A DNA stretch of 44,005 nucleotides from Stutzerimonas kunmingensis. Its GTDB lineage: Bacteria; Pseudomonadota; Gammaproteobacteria; Pseudomonadales; Pseudomonadaceae. Where the stretch lies: positions 1 through 44,005 of the forward strand of contig NZ_JACXXG010000032.1 of the NCBI RefSeq assembly GCF_014764705.1, written 5' to 3'. A model generated the notes under the pieces. It ran no database searches. It saw only the letters and a list, made by a program, of their open reading frames with translations, and was not told the DNA's origin. This document shows positions 8,213 to 16,840 of the stretch, one piece after another (the first letter of the stretch is position 1; each line of letters begins with the position of its first letter). The position numbers and the translations under genes were made by a program.

Positions 8213-10060
8213 TCATAGCGGCCAGATCCAGAGGATCGCCGGCACGGCGCAGAGCACCACCAGAATCGACAGCGGCAGGCCCAGCCGCCAGTAGTCACCG
8301 AAGCGGTAGCCACCCGGCGCCATCACCAGCGTGTTGGACTGATGCCCGATGGGCGTGAGGAAAGCACAGGACGCACCGATCGCGACCGCCATCAGGAACG
8401 GATCGACTGACGCATCCATGCCGCGTGCCAGGCTGATCGCCACCGGGGCAGCGAGGACCGCGGCGGCCGCATTGTTGACCACGTTGGAGATCAGCATCAC
8501 TGCCACCATCAGCAGCGCCAGCGTCGCTGCAGGTGGCAGTGAATGGCCAACCGACAGCAGGGCGTCGGCGATCAGCTGCGAGCCCCCGCTGGTTTCCAGC
8601 GCCTGGCCGACCGGCAGCATGGCCGCGACCAGCACGATGACCGACATATCGATGCTGTCGTAGATGCGGCCCATGGGAATCAACCCGACCAGGATCATCA
8701 CCAGCGCGCCGGTGACCAGCGCGGTAGCGGCCGGCACCAGGCCGATGGCGATAATTGCCAGGGTGATGGCGAAGATGGCGCTGGCCAGCAGCACGTTGCG
8801 CGGGGTGGTGATGCTCAGCCCGCGGGACGCCAGCGGAAGGCAGCCCAAGCTGTTCAGGCTCGACTGCAGGGCATCCTCGCGGGCCTGCAGCAGCAGGATG
8901 TCGCCCGTGGCGAAGCGGATCTTGCCGAGCCGTTGGCGCAGGCGCTGCCCCTGGCGGGCGACGGCCAGCACGTTGACGCCGTGACGTTCGCGCAGGTCGA
9001 GGCCGCTGGCGGTCGTGCCCACCAGTATCGAGCCGGGGGAGATGATGGCTTCGGCCAGGGCCAGCTCGCCGTGCCGGCTCTTGTGATTCTTTTCGGTCCT
9101 CTCGTCTTCGAGCGCCTGTTCGGCGGCCTTCTGCTCGTTCTGTGCCTTGTCCTCCTGCTCGTCAACATTGGCCGCCAGCTCGACGCCGGTGACGTCGAGC
9201 AGCGCCTTGAGACTGTCCGAATCCGCTTCCACCAGCAGGATGTCGCCCTCGCGCAGCACCTCGTAGGTGGACGGCATGCGCTGGCGCTCGTCACCGCGCA
9301 CCAGGGCGATCACCTGCACATCGGCTTCGTCCTTCACTGCATTGATCAGCGCGTGCAGGGTGCGCCCTGCGTACTTGCAGCTTTCCGGCACTCGCACTTC
9401 GGTGAGGTAGGTGCTGATCTCGAACAGATCGCCGTTGCCTTCCTGCTCCTGCCGCCGCGGCACCAGCCGCCAGCCAAGCAGCGCTATGAACAGCACGCCG
9501 GCGACGGTCACCGCAGCGCCCACCGGGAGAAAGGCGAACATGCCGAACGGTGCCTCGCCAGCCTCGGCGCGATAGCCAGCGATGATCAGGTTGGGCGGGG
9601 TGCCGATCAGCGTCAGGGTGCCACCAAGCAGCGAACCGAACGCCAGCGGCATCAGCAGGTAGGACGGCGACCGGCCACTCTGGCGCGACATCCAGATCGC
9701 CACCGGCATGAACAGCGCCAGCGCGCCGACGTTGTTCATGAAGCCCGAGCTGAGCGCGACGATTCCGGTCAGTGCGGCGACCTGCGCCCATGGGCGTTCG
9801 CCGACCTGCATCAGCCGCCGTGCTACGGAATCCACCACGCCGGCGTTGAGCAGGCCGCGGCTGAGGACCAGCACCGCGGCCACCGAGATCACGGCGGGAT
9901 GGCCGATGCCGGAGAACACCTCGTCCGCCGGCACGACGCCGGTCAGTGCGCAGGCGAGCAGCGCGCCGAGGGCGACCAGGTCGTAGCGCCAGCGATTCCA
10001 GACGAACAGCACCAGCGTTGCCGCCAGTACGCCAAAGACGATCAGCTGTTCGCCGGTCAT
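8213..10060 (-). CDS. SLC13-family anion transporter with two RCK_C domains
   Basis: A 615-residue inner-membrane carrier of the divalent anion:Na+ symporter superfamily. The N-terminal half has about five to six helices with the repeat motif SGFMNNVGALALFMP. A cytoplasmic insert follows with two TrkA-C/RCK_C modules (about 213-292 and 330-415). The C-terminal half has the matching motif SNVVNNAAAAVLAAPVA. The two modules are joined by an acidic, Gln/Lys-rich linker (about 293-333). Relatives move sulfate, dicarboxylates or other anions; RCK_C domains usually sense a small ligand. The start at 10060 has GGAG upstream; an earlier in-frame ATG at 10162 lacks one. Divergent from the next hydrolase across 229 bp with no clear feature. 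Confidence 0.9.
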   Translation of the reverse strand: MTGEQLIVFGVLAATLVLFVWNRWRYDLVALGALLACALTGVVPADEVFSGIGHPAVISVAAVLVLSRGLLNAGVVDSVARRLMQVGERPWAQVAALTGIVALSSGFMNNVGALALFMPVAIWMSRQSGRSPSYLLMPLAFGSLLGGTLTLIGTPPNLIIAGYRAEAGEAPFGMFAFLPVGAAVTVAGVLFIALLGWRLVPRRQEQEGNGDLFEISTYLTEVRVPESCKYAGRTLHALINAVKDEADVQVIALVRGDERQRMPSTYEVLREGDILLVEADSDSLKALLDVTGVELAANVDEQEDKAQNEQKAAEQALEDERTEKNHKSRHGELALAEAIISPGSILVGTTASGLDLRERHGVNVLAVARQGQRLRQRLGKIRFATGDILLLQAREDALQSSLNSLGCLPLASRGLSITTPRNVLLASAIFAITLAIIAIGLVPAATALVTGALVMILVGLIPMGRIYDSIDMSVIVLVAAMLPVGQALETSGGSQLIADALLSVGHSLPPAATLALLMVAVMLISNVVNNAAAAVLAAPVAISLARGMDASVDPFLMAVAIGASCAFLTPIGHQSNTLVMAPGGYRFGDYWRLGLPLSILVVLCAVPAILWIWPL

Positions 10061-10289
10061 GAACTTTTCTCCAAGCCGCCAGGAACCCGCAGCGCGTCGG
10101 CGCCTTGGTTCGGGGCGGTAATGCCAGTGGAAACCAGGATGAGGTATTGCGCTGCAGGCCACCTGGCTGCAGGGGTAATGCGGCTGTCATAAACAGACTG
10201 CGGTCGCTGCGCAAAGGTGCCGGCAGGATATGGCAAAAATGTGCGCTGCGGGGCAAGGTGGCGGCACAACAATTCGAAAGGTCCTTGCC

Positions 10290-11246
10290 ATGCCCGAGTC
10301 CGTTGCCCTGCACTGCACCGATGGTTTCACCCTCGCCGCGCAGCTGTGGCGGCCGGCAGGCGCCGAGCGCGGCGCGGTGATCATCAGCTGCGCCACCGGG
10401 GTGCTGTCGCGCTATTACGCACGCTACGCGAGCTTTCTCACTGAGCACGGTTTTACTGCACTTACCTACGACTTTCGCGGCATCGGTGGCTCACGACCGC
10501 AGTGCCTGCGCGACATGCGGATGCGTTGGCGCGACTGGGGTGAATACGACTTCGATGCCGCGGTGCGCTATATGCGTGAGCGTGATCCGCACGGGCTGCT
10601 GGTTGCAGTGGGGCATAGCGCCGGTGGCTTTATGCCGGGCTTTGCCGAAGCTGCCAGCGAGGTGGATCGATATCTGAACGTAGCGGGGCAGTTTGCCTAC
10701 TGGCGCGACTACGCCGCTGATCAGCGCCTGCGTATGTACGCCAAATGGCACCTGTTCATGCCCGCGGTTACCCGGCTGGCTGGCTATTTTCCCGGCCGGC
10801 GCTTCGGCTGGCTGGAAGATCTGCCGGCGGGCGTCGCGCTGGAATGGTCCCGGCGCGGCGCGCGCCTGGAAGACAGCTACCCGCCTGACGAACACGAACT
10901 GCTGTTTAGCCGCTTCGCCGCGATTCGCGCGCCGATCCTCGCGGTCAGCACCAGCGACGACGAGTTCGCCACGCCGGCCGCCATGCGTCGCGGGCTGGGC
11001 TACTTTCGCAATAGCCCGCGCCAGTTGGTTCAGCTCAACCCGCGTGCGCTGGGCTTCGAGCGCATCGGCCATTTCGGCCTGTTCCACGACCGGCACCGCA
11101 ACGGCTTCTGGCGCGAGTCGCTGGAATGGATCGCCGAGGGCCGCAATCCCTGGCTGGCCGACGAGGTTATCGAGCCCGGCGTGGGGCCGGAGAGTGACGG
11201 CGCCATTCCCTTCGGCGCGCCGTCGGGCTATAAGCCTGGCCCATGA
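10290..11246 (+). CDS. Alpha/beta hydrolase, COG4757-like
   Basis: A 318-residue cytoplasmic alpha/beta-fold protein without a signal peptide. It shows YDFRGIGGSRP after strand 4, nucleophile elbow GHSAGG (about residue 129-134), an acid loop TSDDEFATP and a late histidine in ERIGHFGLFHD. The elbow and GIGGSRP motif fit the poorly characterised COG4757 group of predicted hydrolases. Start at 10290: AAAGG lies just upstream and the fold begins at once. Its stop overlaps the next start by 4 bp (ATGA), so the two genes are probably translated together. Substrate unknown. Confidence 0.88.
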   Translation: MPESVALHCTDGFTLAAQLWRPAGAERGAVIISCATGVLSRYYARYASFLTEHGFTALTYDFRGIGGSRPQCLRDMRMRWRDWGEYDFDAAVRYMRERDPHGLLVAVGHSAGGFMPGFAEAASEVDRYLNVAGQFAYWRDYAADQRLRMYAKWHLFMPAVTRLAGYFPGRRFGWLEDLPAGVALEWSRRGARLEDSYPPDEHELLFSRFAAIRAPILAVSTSDDEFATPAAMRRGLGYFRNSPRQLVQLNPRALGFERIGHFGLFHDRHRNGFWRESLEWIAEGRNPWLADEVIEPGVGPESDGAIPFGAPSGYKPGP

Positions 11247-11719
11247 ATAAGACCGCCCTTCAGCAGCAGATCATCGCTACCCTCGAAGCCGACCGTGAAG
11301 TCGCCAAGGCCGTGCTGGCCGCGACCCATGAGGCCGCCACCCATGCCGAGAGCAAGGCCGAGAACAAGTACGACACCCGTGGCCTGGAAGCGGCCTACCT
11401 CGCCGACGGGCAAAGACGACGTCTGCACGAGATCGAGACAGCGCTGGCCGCCTACCGCAACCTGCATCCGACCATCGGCTCGGACGAGTACGTGCGGGTC
11501 GGAGCGCTGCTTTGCCTGGAGCACGATGGCGTCGAACGCTGGTTCTTCCTGGGCCCGGATGCCGCGGGGCTGAAACTGCAGCATGAAGGCCGGGAGATTC
11601 TGGTGATCTCGCCGCGTTCGCCGTTGGGGCACGGGCTGCTGGGGCGCAGGATCGGTGACGAAGTGGAGCTGCGGGTCAACGGCCAGCCGCAGTGCTACGA
11701 GGTGCTGGAGATTCACTAG
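11243..11719 (+). CDS. GreA/GreB-like transcription factor
   Basis: A 158-residue protein built like a Gre factor: an N-terminal helical region (about 1-75, with ESKAENKYDTRGLEAAYLA, where GreA has its coiled coil), then a C-terminal FKBP-like GreA_GreB domain (about 80-156, ISPRSPLGHGLLGRRIGDEVEL). GreA and GreB rescue backtracked RNA polymerase with two acidic residues at the coiled-coil tip; I cannot be sure that pair is preserved here, so it may be a regulator rather than a cleavage factor. It overlaps the upstream hydrolase by 4 bp, implying translational coupling, a link I cannot explain functionally. Confidence 0.85.
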   Translation: MNKTALQQQIIATLEADREVAKAVLAATHEAATHAESKAENKYDTRGLEAAYLADGQRRRLHEIETALAAYRNLHPTIGSDEYVRVGALLCLEHDGVERWFFLGPDAAGLKLQHEGREILVISPRSPLGHGLLGRRIGDEVELRVNGQPQCYEVLEIH

Positions 11720-11747
11720 GGCAGCTGCTTGTTTCGGGCTGGTCTGG

Positions 11748-11793
11748 GGTAGGCGCGATTCGCGGTCAAGAGCGCTCCCACGCTGCGCCTACC
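11748..11793. repeat. REP-like long hairpin between convergent genes
   Basis: Nine-bp arms GGTAGGCGC and GCGCCTACC enclose 28 nt that contain a further AGCGCT palindrome. The element sits between the convergent Gre-like and topB genes. It looks like an intergenic REP-type element of pseudomonads and may also end transcription from both sides. Other copies would be needed to prove it is a repeat family; none is evident in this window. Confidence 0.5.
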
Positions 11794-11827
11794 GAGTCTG
11801 GAAACGTAACCACCCCCGAGCTGTGGC

Positions 11828-13768
11828 TCAGTCTGCGGTTGCCGGCTTGCGTCGGCGAGCCGGTTTGCGTGGTGCGGCGCTGCGTTTCTTCTTCCATGGT
11901 TTTCCGCCGCGGCCGGCGGCCATCGGCGGGCCGCTGATGGTCATGCGCAGACCGGCGCAACGTTCGACCAGCTTGCTCATCCACGCCGACTGTTTGGCGA
12001 CGAATTCTTCCAGCGGCATCTCGCCGCTCTGCACCATGTCCAGCGCCTGCTCCCAGATCGCCGTGGTCCCGGGATCGGCGATCGGCCGCGGCACGGCGTC
12101 GATCAGGCTGAACGCCGCCGGCGTCGCCGCCAGCGCCTTGCCCTGGCGAACCAGATAGCCGCGGTCGAGCAGTCCCTGGATGATGCCCGCGCGGGTCGCT
12201 TCGGTGCCGATGCCGGTGGTGTCCTTGAGTTTCTGTTTCAGTCGCGGATCGTCCACCAGCTTGGCGACGTTCTTCATCGCCTTGATCAGGTCGCCTTCGG
12301 TAAAGGGCTTCGGCGGCTGGGTCTGCTGGTCCTTGAGCGTGATCTCGCCCACCGCGTAGTCCTGGCCCTGTTGCAATGCCGGAAGGCTCTGCGGCGCGGG
12401 AGCTTCGCGATTGCCCCGTGCCGGCGCCAGCGCTTCGGGCATGGCGCGCTTCCAGCCCGGTTCGACGATGCGCTTGCCCACCGCCCGCAGCGCCTGGCCG
12501 GCGCAGTCGAAGTCGGCCTGGGTGCGGTCGTACTCGTGGTTGGGCAGGAACTGCGCCAGGTAGCGCGCGCGGATCAACTCATACACCGCGCGCGGGCGCC
12601 CGGCCAGGCGTTCCAGACCTCGCGCCGCGGCGGTGGGGATGATGCCGTGGTGGGCGCCGACCTTGGCATCGTTCCAGGCCCGCGAGCGGCGCGACAGGTC
12701 CAGATGCGGCTGCAGCGCCGCGAGCGTCGGGTCGGCTTGAGTCAGCGCAGCGACGATGGCCCGCGCCTCGCCGTGCTGGCTCAGCGGCAGGTAGCCGCAA
12801 TCGCTGCGTGGGTAGGTGATCAGCTTGTGGGTTTCGTACAGCGCCTGGGCGATGTCGAGGGTTTCCTGGGCACCGAGGCTGAGCTTCTTTGAGCAGACTT
12901 CCTGCAACGTGCCGAGATCGAACGGCAAGGGCGCGGCCTCGCGCTGACGCTCGGTCTTGAGCTTCAGCAGACGGGCGCTGGCGGCGTTGCGCATGGCGTC
13001 CGCAGCCTGCTGCGCACGAGCCTGATCGAGGCAGCGGCCCTGGTCATCGCAATGGTCGTCCGGCGCCTGCCCTTGCGCGGTGAACGCAGTGCCATCGGCG
13101 AGCAGCTGCACATCGATGGCCCAGAATGGCACCGGGATGAAGTCGGCGATGCTGCGGTCGCGGTCCACTACCAGGCGCAGCGTTGGCGTCTGCACGCGGC
13201 CGACCGGCAGCACGCCCTGGTAGCCGGACTGGCGGCCGAGCAGGGTGAACAGCCGGCTCATGTTCATGCCGATCAGCCAGTCGGCACGCGAGCGGCCGAG
13301 GGCGGCATGGTAGAGATTGAAAGTCTCGGCGCCGGGCTTGAGCGCGGCCAGCGCCTTGCGGATCGAGGCGTCGTCCAGCGCCGACAGCCATAACCGGCGG
13401 ATTGGCCCGCGATAGCGGCAGTGTTCGACCAGCTCGCGGGCGATCATCTCGCCTTCGCGGTCGGCGTCGGTGGCGATCACCAGTTCGCTGCATTCGCCGA
13501 GCAGGCGCTTGACCGCCTTGAACTGGCTGGCGGTCTTCGGCTTGACCAGCATCTTCCAGCGTTCCGGCACGATCGGCAGGTCCGCCAGAACCCAGCGCTT
13601 GTAGCGCGGGTCGTAGGCGTCCGGCGGGGCGGTTTCCAGCAGATGGCCGATGCACCAGGTCACCGTCACCCCGGCGCCCTGCAGGCAACCGTCGCCACGC
13701 CGGTTGGCGCCGAGCACCTTGGCAATGTCCCGGGCCTGGGAAGGTTTTTCGCAGAGATAGAGTTGCAT
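11828..13768 (-). CDS. topB: DNA topoisomerase III
   Basis: A 646-residue type IA topoisomerase that cuts one DNA strand through a 5'-phosphotyrosine and decatenates replication or recombination intermediates. The Toprim domain begins at the N-terminus (LCEKPSQARDIA) with the metal triad DADREGE at 101-107. The active-site Tyr319 lies in LITYPRSDCGYLP, and the neighbouring GRVQTPTLRLV motif near 190-200 is conserved in TopB. Length matches the E. coli enzyme closely. The C-terminus has no zinc finger but a Lys/Arg/Pro-rich tail. The ATG at 13768 aligns with the family N-terminus though its ribosome site is poor. Confidence 0.96.
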   Translation of the reverse strand: MQLYLCEKPSQARDIAKVLGANRRGDGCLQGAGVTVTWCIGHLLETAPPDAYDPRYKRWVLADLPIVPERWKMLVKPKTASQFKAVKRLLGECSELVIATDADREGEMIARELVEHCRYRGPIRRLWLSALDDASIRKALAALKPGAETFNLYHAALGRSRADWLIGMNMSRLFTLLGRQSGYQGVLPVGRVQTPTLRLVVDRDRSIADFIPVPFWAIDVQLLADGTAFTAQGQAPDDHCDDQGRCLDQARAQQAADAMRNAASARLLKLKTERQREAAPLPFDLGTLQEVCSKKLSLGAQETLDIAQALYETHKLITYPRSDCGYLPLSQHGEARAIVAALTQADPTLAALQPHLDLSRRSRAWNDAKVGAHHGIIPTAAARGLERLAGRPRAVYELIRARYLAQFLPNHEYDRTQADFDCAGQALRAVGKRIVEPGWKRAMPEALAPARGNREAPAPQSLPALQQGQDYAVGEITLKDQQTQPPKPFTEGDLIKAMKNVAKLVDDPRLKQKLKDTTGIGTEATRAGIIQGLLDRGYLVRQGKALAATPAAFSLIDAVPRPIADPGTTAIWEQALDMVQSGEMPLEEFVAKQSAWMSKLVERCAGLRMTISGPPMAAGRGGKPWKKKRSAAPRKPARRRKPATAD

Positions 13769-13878
13769 GGAGGCTGTGACGGCAGCGGTCGATGGCGCGA
13801 AGCATGTGCACAAACGGCGCTTCAGGCAATCTTTATCTGTATGTGCATACAGTTGTTGTGCGCCGATACCGGTCGTTC

Positions 13879-13892
13879 TTGAGCATGATCAA
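13879..13892 (+). promoter_or_regulatory. Possible Anr/FNR box
   Basis: TTGAG-CATG-ATCAA matches the FNR/Anr/Dnr consensus TTGAT-N4-ATCAA at nine of ten positions. Its centre lies about 71 bp upstream of the DUF3079 start, a spacing that allows a class II activator position if transcription begins about 30 nt before the ATG. Stutzeri-group bacteria use such regulators for anaerobic growth and denitrification. Confidence 0.4.
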
Positions 13893-13956
13893 GTCTGGCG
13901 ACGGCGAGGAGGCTTAGCCTGTGGTCACTGCAACAACGCCAGAAAAGGCACGCGCA

Positions 13957-14169
13957 ATGGCCAAGAAATTTCCCCTCGAACCTTCCCACCCCGAACGTGT
14001 GTGCTGGGGCTGCGACCGCTATTGCCCGGCCACTTCGATGGCCTGTGGCAACGGCGCGGGCCGCACCCAGCATCCAGCGGAAATGTTCGGTGAGGACTGG
14101 TATCTGGATGAATGCTGGGGTATCGACCCGGAGCTGATCGCCAAGACCCGCAAGGAGTCGTCGAGCTGA
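13957..14169 (+). CDS. DUF3079-family small cysteine-rich protein
   Basis: A 70-residue soluble protein whose sequence (AKKFPLEPSHPERVCWGCDRYCP, then ACGNGAGRTQHPAE) matches the DUF3079 family well. Four cysteines (CWGC, C before PAT, C before GNG) plus a late Cys suggest metal binding or a small iron-sulfur-like fold; no function is established. The ATG at 13957 has AAAAGG upstream and matches the family N-terminus; a GTG at 13921 would add 12 residues with no similarity. Its likely Anr-type box hints at oxygen-dependent expression. The gene stands alone, divergent from topB and convergent with the symporter. Confidence 0.85.
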   Translation: MAKKFPLEPSHPERVCWGCDRYCPATSMACGNGAGRTQHPAEMFGEDWYLDECWGIDPELIAKTRKESSS

Positions 14170-14188
14170 TGTTGCGCGGAGTCCTGCG

Positions 14189-15418
14189 CTAGGCGCGGTC
14201 GGCGAAACGCTGCACCACCACACTGCCAATGATGTCGCCCTCGACGTTGACCGCCGTGCGTACGGTATCCAGCAAGCGGTCGATCGGCAGCAGAATCGCC
14301 ACCGCCTCGGCCGGCAGGCCGACCGCCTGCAACACCATCACCATGGTCACCATGCCGGCGCTGGGAATCCCCGGCGCGCCTGTGGACGCGATCATCGCCG
14401 TGAAGAACACCACCGCCTGCTGCGCCAGGCTCAGCTCGATGCCCATCAGGTTGGCGACGAACAGCGCGGCGGCCGCTTCGTAGAGTGCGGTGCCGTCCAT
14501 GTTCATGGTCGCGCCCAGCGGCAGCACGAAGCCGGCGATGCCCGGGCGCACCTTGAGGTTGTCCTCCGCGCAGCGCAGGGAGATCGGCAATGTCGCCGCG
14601 CTGGAGCTGGTGGCAAACGCCGTGATCAGCGCCTCGCGGGTGCCGCGGAAAAACCACAGCGGCGATTTGCCGGTCGTGAGAAAGAGAATGCCGGGCAACA
14701 CCACGATGCCGTGGAACAGCGTGGTGGCGAACACCAGCACGATGAAGCCGCCCACCGCACTGAGCAGCGCGACATCCTGCTCGGCCACCAGCTTGATCAG
14801 CAGCGCGAGGATGCCCAGCGGCGCCAGGCGCATGATCCAGCCGATGATCCGCATCATCAGCTCGAGAAATTCCTGCAGCACCACGAGTATATTGCGGTAG
14901 CGGTCGCCGCCGGCCACCAGGGCGATGCCGATGAACATGGCGAACACCACGACGGCCAGGATGCTGCCGTTAGCCAGTGCGGCGAAGGGGTTCTGGAACA
15001 AGTTGGCGAAGAAGTGCAGGAAGAACTCCGGCAGCGTCAGCTGACGCGCCTCGAAGTCGTTCATCGCCTCGGCGAACAGGTCCAGCGACAGCCCCGCGCC
15101 CGGCTTGAAGATGTTCGCCGCGACCAGCGCCACCAGCATCGCCGCACTGGTGGTGAGGGTGAAGTAGACCAGCGCGCCGCCCCACACCCGGTGCACCTGA
15201 TGGTGCGCCTGCAGATTGGCCACGCCGACCACGATGGAGGTGAAGATCAGCGGGATCAGCACCATCTTCAGCAGGCCGATGAAGATGCTCCCGGCCAGGG
15301 TGCTTGCATAGAGCACGCCCTCGCGTACGGGCGCGTCGGTCGGCAGTGTGCCGGTCAGCCAGCCGATGGCGACACCCAGGCAGGCCGCGACAAGAATCTG
15401 CAGGTTGAGACTGGGCAA
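14189..15418 (-). CDS. Dicarboxylate/amino acid:cation symporter (DAACS)
   Basis: A 409-residue inner-membrane symporter of the GltP/DctA/glutamate transporter family. Signatures are clear: the re-entrant hairpin serine-rich TAFATSSSAATLP, the NMDGTALYEA motif in TM7 (cation and substrate site) and the second hairpin GAPGIPSAGMV. It would couple Na+ or H+ to uptake of glutamate, aspartate or C4-dicarboxylates. I choose a TTG start at 15418: GAGGAG sits 7 nt upstream and the first helix follows directly, while an ATG-initiated form from 15502 would add a 28-residue polar Cys/Arg-rich stretch foreign to the family. Divergent from the DUF1992 gene. Confidence 0.92.
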   Translation of the reverse strand: MPSLNLQILVAACLGVAIGWLTGTLPTDAPVREGVLYASTLAGSIFIGLLKMVLIPLIFTSIVVGVANLQAHHQVHRVWGGALVYFTLTTSAAMLVALVAANIFKPGAGLSLDLFAEAMNDFEARQLTLPEFFLHFFANLFQNPFAALANGSILAVVVFAMFIGIALVAGGDRYRNILVVLQEFLELMMRIIGWIMRLAPLGILALLIKLVAEQDVALLSAVGGFIVLVFATTLFHGIVVLPGILFLTTGKSPLWFFRGTREALITAFATSSSAATLPISLRCAEDNLKVRPGIAGFVLPLGATMNMDGTALYEAAAALFVANLMGIELSLAQQAVVFFTAMIASTGAPGIPSAGMVTMVMVLQAVGLPAEAVAILLPIDRLLDTVRTAVNVEGDIIGSVVVQRFADRA

Positions 15419-15612
15419 AGGGGTGGCTCCTCGGATCGGTAGCGGTGGCGCTAAGCAAAAGAATGAACGCTGCGGCAAAAGTTCGCATCGCGCGGGGCGC
15501 AATCATACAGACGCAACGCAACCGACGTGCCAATGACCTGGCGTCGGCCGGCCGCTGACAAAAGCCACGCAGCTGGGTTTTCATGACCGGGCAGGTAGAA
15601 GAGGCGCGAGTC

Positions 15613-15936
15613 ATGAGCGATCAGGACATCGAACAACGCATCGCCCGCGACATCGCCAGATGGCAGCGCGGCGTGCAGGAAAAAGGCGAACCGCTGGTGG
15701 TGGACGAAGGCTGGCTGCAGACGCCACCGGGCCTGCGCTTGCCGTTCTCGGTACTGAAAAGCGCCGGGGTGCCGCCCCGGGAAGTGGAATTGCTGGCGCA
15801 GCGTGCCGCGTTGCGCGAACGGCTGGAGGCCGGCAGCGATACGCAGCAGTGCGCGCGGCTGGAGCGCGAGCTGAGCGAGCTGGAGCAGCACATTGCCTTC
15901 CGGCTGGAGGCGTTGCAGCGCCTGGGCCGCGGTTGA
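15613..15936 (+). CDS. DUF1992 (DnaJ-C28-like) domain protein
   Basis: A 107-residue soluble protein. Residues 3-65 follow the DUF1992 pattern: a first helix (DIEQRIARDIARWQRG), the GxPL segment (GEPLVV), then a GLRLPFSVLKSAGVPPREVEL stretch close to the family's DLRxAYxxLKxAGxxPxE. The C-terminal third is a charged amphipathic helix, probably a coiled coil. The domain also occurs in DNAJC28-like proteins, and its function is unknown. I prefer the ATG at 15613 (GAGG upstream) to the ATG at 15583. Confidence 0.7.
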   Translation: MSDQDIEQRIARDIARWQRGVQEKGEPLVVDEGWLQTPPGLRLPFSVLKSAGVPPREVELLAQRAALRERLEAGSDTQQCARLERELSELEQHIAFRLEALQRLGRG

Positions 15937-16008
15937 GCGCTGGTGACTGGTGTTCGCACGGCGCTGGAGTAGCATGCGCATTCGGTCAATTCCTAAGGGG
16001 AGAAGCAC

Positions 16009-16734
16009 GTGGCTACAGCACGAATCGGATTTCTGCCGGCGGCGTTGATCGCCGCGGCAGTGACCTTCGCCGGCTGGTCGGTGGGGCAGGGCGTGGAGCG
16101 TTTCCGCATGGCCGACCGCACTGTGACGGTCAAGGGCCTGGCGGAGATGGACGTGAAGAGCGACTTTGCGGTTTGGACGCTGGGCTTTCGCCGTGGTGGC
16201 GATCAGTTCGCCGAAGTGCAGAAGGGGCTGAGCGAGGATCGCCAGCTGGTGCTGGATTTCCTCCGCGAGCAGGGCTTCACCGACGCGGAGATCGAAGTGC
16301 GACCGTTGCAGGTCCAGGATCTGCTGGCGCGTGAATGGGCTTCGCGCGATGTGCCGCTGCGCTTCAATGGCCAGGGTCAGGTGCTGGTCAAGTCAGAGCG
16401 CGTCGACGCGGTGGGCAAGGCGGCCAATGCCATCGATCCGCTGATCTTGGCCGGTGTTCAGCTGGATACCGAGATGAACGGCTTCGCCGGGCCGCGCTAT
16501 CAGTTGCGTGGCTTCAATGAGCTCAAGCCGCAGTTGCTGGAAGCCGCCACCAGCAATGCCCGTGAGCAGGCGACGCGTTTTGCCGAGGATGCCGGTGCCA
16601 CGCTGGGGCGCTTGAAGAATGCCAACCAGGGTGTGATTCGGGTTATCGATGACGATGGCAGTGATATGGACAGTGGGCGGACCGTGGGGAAACGGCTGCG
16701 GGTGGTGAGTACGTTTGAGTACACGTTGGATTGA
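16009..16734 (+). CDS. SIMPL (DUF541) domain envelope protein
   Basis: A 241-residue protein starting at GTG 16009 (AAGGGGAGAAG upstream) with one N-terminal hydrophobic segment (about 7-26), probably an uncleaved anchor, followed by a periplasmic SIMPL/DUF541 domain (about 35-241). The domain is seen in TVTVKGLAEMDVKSDFAVWTLGF near its start and RLRVVSTFEYTLD at its end. Such proteins (YggE, IL-1-receptor-associated SIMPL) form ring-like oligomers; their role in bacteria is linked to oxidative or envelope stress but is not settled. It appears monocistronic. Confidence 0.88.
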   Translation: MATARIGFLPAALIAAAVTFAGWSVGQGVERFRMADRTVTVKGLAEMDVKSDFAVWTLGFRRGGDQFAEVQKGLSEDRQLVLDFLREQGFTDAEIEVRPLQVQDLLAREWASRDVPLRFNGQGQVLVKSERVDAVGKAANAIDPLILAGVQLDTEMNGFAGPRYQLRGFNELKPQLLEAATSNAREQATRFAEDAGATLGRLKNANQGVIRVIDDDGSDMDSGRTVGKRLRVVSTFEYTLD

Positions 16735-16804
16735 TATGGGGCTGAGTCTCTGAATGTCGCGCCAACCGCCTGCCAAGGCGGATCAACCGCACTGTCCAAG
16801 TGCT

Positions 16805-16831
16805 TTTAAGCCCGGTAGCCCATGGCTTAAA
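16805..16831. repeat. Hairpin TTTAAGCC/GGCTTAAA
   Basis: A perfect 8-bp inverted repeat with an 11-nt loop lies between the SIMPL gene and the fic operator array. It could terminate the SIMPL transcript or form part of the fic promoter region. No clear T-tract follows. Confidence 0.4.
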
Positions 16832-16840
16832 GGTTAGACA

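Noticed and set aside
8543..10192. A 549-codon plus-strand frame across the SLC13 gene
   Set aside because: Shadow of the transporter on the other strand; the product is His/Gln/Arg-rich and has no membrane or enzyme pattern.
11748..11793. Possible CRISPR or multi-copy repeat array
   Set aside because: Only one copy is visible and there is no regular spacer pattern anywhere in the window.
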